A DNA stretch of 5,933 nt from Rhodospirillales bacterium (GTDB lineage Bacteria > Pseudomonadota > Alphaproteobacteria > Geminicoccales > Geminicoccaceae): the NCBI GenBank assembly GCA_007131045.1, contig SLRI01000357.1:1-5933 (forward strand). Direction: 5' to 3'. Positions 4,576 to 5,933 of this stretch are shown piece after piece. Made by a program: the position numbers and the translations under genes. Every line of letters begins with the position of its first letter. Position 1 is the first letter of the stretch. The notes beneath the pieces were generated by a model. That model was not told the DNA's origin. It saw only the letters and a list, made by a program, of their open reading frames with translations, and did no database searches.

Positions 4576-5933
4576 ATGTCGTGGATGCCAGGTGATAAAG
4601 TCGATTTCGCCGCACTGATCGAGAACGACCGGGTCGAACGTCAGCGGCAGGAATGGCAAGGCACCTTTCTCGAATATCTGGAACTGGTGAAGGCGAACCC
4701 GAACCTGGCCGATCTCGCCCACCGCCGGATGTACCACATGATCCTCGGCCAGGGGGTCGCCGAACTGGATCTCGAGGCCGAGCCGCGGGCCAAGCGCGTC
4801 TTCGGTGACGAGCCGGTCAAGGTCTACAACTTCTTCAAGGACGAGTTCTTCGGCATGGAGCGGACGCTCGAGAAGATCGTCCGCTACTTCCACTCCGCCG
4901 CCATGGGCGGCGAGGAAGCCCGCCAGGTGCTCTATTTCATGGGCCCGGTCGGCTCCGGCAAGTCGAGCCTGGTCGAGCGGCTCAAGCGCGGTCTCGAAGG
5001 CCTCGACCCGATCTACGTCATCGACGGCTCGCCCAACTATTGCAATCCGCTCTGCCTGGTGCCGCGCCACCTGCGCCCCGCCTTCGAGGACATGCTGGGC
5101 GTGAAGATCGAGGGTGATATCGACCCGATCACCCGCCATCGTTTGCTCGCCGAGTACAACGGCGAGTACGAGCGGATGCCGATCAAGACCATGTCGTTCT
5201 CGATCCGTGCGCGGCGCGGCATCGGCGTGGTGCCGCCGGTCGACCCCAACAACCAGGACACCTCGGTGCTCATCGGCTCGGAGGACATCTCCAAGCTCGA
5301 CCGATTCTCCGAGGGCGACCCGCGGGTGCTCGAGCTGTCCGGCGCCTTCAACGTCGGCAATCGCGGCATGGTGGAGTTCATCGAGGTCTTCAAGAACGAG
5401 ACCGAGTACCTGCACACCATGATCACCGCGACCCAGGAGAAGATGGTTCCGGCGCCCGGCCGTCACGGCACGATCTACGTCGACAGCTGCATCGTGGCGC
5501 ACTCCAACGAGGCGGAGTGGCAGAAGTTCAAGGCCGACCACACCAACGAGGCGATCCTCGATCGCATCGTGGTGGTCAAGGTGCCCTACAACCTGCGCCT
5601 CAGCGAAGAGGTCAAGATCTACAAGAAGTTCTTGGGCAACTCGAAGTTCGAGGCCAAGATCGCACCGCACACCCTCGAGGTCGCGTCGATGTTCGCGATC
5701 CTCTCCAGGCTCGAGCCCTCGGCCAAGTGCGATCTGATGACCAAGCTGAAGATCTACAACGGCGAGGAGGTCCTGGAGAAGGGCCGGCCCAAAAAGCTGA
5801 CGGCCCATGAATTGAAGGACGACACCAAGCGCGAGGGGCTGTTCGGCGTCTCCACGAGATTCATCATGAAGGCCCTCGATTCGGCCCTGGCGCAGAACAA
5901 CGACACCATCCACCCGATCAACGTCCGCGAGGC
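4576..5933 (+). CDS. prkA: PrkA (YeaG) serine protein kinase with AAA+ ATPase domain, 3' end outside window
   Basis: The first 452 residues of a protein that is about 640 residues in this family; the frame is still open at the right edge. Recognition is firm from long family blocks: FAALIENDR and TFLEYLE at the N-terminus, KVYNFFKDEFFGMERT, the P-loop GPVGSGKS at residues 123-130 (Lys129), RRGIGVVPPVDPNNQDTS from 213, GNRG at 261-264, IVAHSNEAEW near 309-315 (Asn311 in a sensor-1-like place, my inference), and the DRIVVVKVPY block. The N-terminal half is the PrkA AAA+ domain. The C-terminal kinase-like part is missing. Cytoplasmic PrkA/YeaG is linked to stress and starvation responses and, in Bacillus, sporulation. 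It commonly precedes yeaH-like and spoVR-like genes, which cannot be seen here. An in-frame TGA at 4483 limits upstream extension. ATG 4576 (MSWMPGDKVDF) or ATG 4585 is the start. Confidence 0.96.
   Translation, partial: MSWMPGDKVDFAALIENDRVERQRQEWQGTFLEYLELVKANPNLADLAHRRMYHMILGQGVAELDLEAEPRAKRVFGDEPVKVYNFFKDEFFGMERTLEKIVRYFHSAAMGGEEARQVLYFMGPVGSGKSSLVERLKRGLEGLDPIYVIDGSPNYCNPLCLVPRHLRPAFEDMLGVKIEGDIDPITRHRLLAEYNGEYERMPIKTMSFSIRARRGIGVVPPVDPNNQDTSVLIGSEDISKLDRFSEGDPRVLELSGAFNVGNRGMVEFIEVFKNETEYLHTMITATQEKMVPAPGRHGTIYVDSCIVAHSNEAEWQKFKADHTNEAILDRIVVVKVPYNLRLSEEVKIYKKFLGNSKFEAKIAPHTLEVASMFAILSRLEPSAKCDLMTKLKIYNGEEVLEKGRPKKLTAHELKDDTKREGLFGVSTRFIMKALDSALAQNNDTIHPINVRE

Noticed and set aside
4333..5913. 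A 526-codon open frame on the minus strand opposite prkA
   Set aside because: It is the mirror of the prkA reading frame (rich in Leu, Val, Asp, His, Arg) with no family signature. PrkA on the other strand is unmistakable.

Overview
The window is very GC-rich chromosomal DNA with strong G/C bias at third codon positions. It looks like a Proteobacterium, most likely an alphaproteobacterium of the Rhodospirillales kind. I infer this from the style of the proteins (a nuclease-like C-terminus, an M48 lipoprotein with LysM, an MmyB-type regulator, an HpcH-type aldolase and PrkA). No marker gene fixes the taxon. I see no tRNA, rRNA, CRISPR array, insertion sequence, integrase or phage gene.

Layout from left to right. 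(1) The 3' end of a thermonuclease-family (SNase-like) gene overlaps by 4 bases (GTGA) the start of a secreted M48 zinc-metalloprotease lipoprotein with a C-terminal LysM domain. The two look like one plus-strand operon. (2) A minus-strand XRE/MmyB-type transcriptional regulator converges on the protease gene with a 32-base gap. (3) A small four-helix membrane protein is transcribed divergently from the regulator. The 134-base spacer between them holds an imperfect 17-bp palindrome that is a candidate operator. (4) A minus-strand HpcH/HpaI-family aldolase converges on the membrane-protein gene. Between these two lie a perfect 13-bp tandem duplication, which copies the stop codon of the membrane protein, and an 11-bp-stem hairpin spanning the aldolase stop codon. 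(5) An intergenic region of about 630 bases, locally AT-richer, holds two sigma70-like promoter candidates and some small inverted repeats. (6) A plus-strand prkA (PrkA/YeaG serine protein kinase with an AAA+ ATPase domain) runs off the right edge.

The left half is a cell-envelope housekeeping unit. The middle is a probable regulator-plus-target pair of unknown purpose. The right half is the start of what in other bacteria is a stress or starvation module, prkA with a YeaH-like protein and SpoVR, but those partners would lie outside the window. I do not find convincing evidence of a new multi-gene system. The parts most worth a second look are the regulator/membrane-protein pair with its palindrome, the long structured leader of prkA, and the duplication and hairpin between the two convergent genes.
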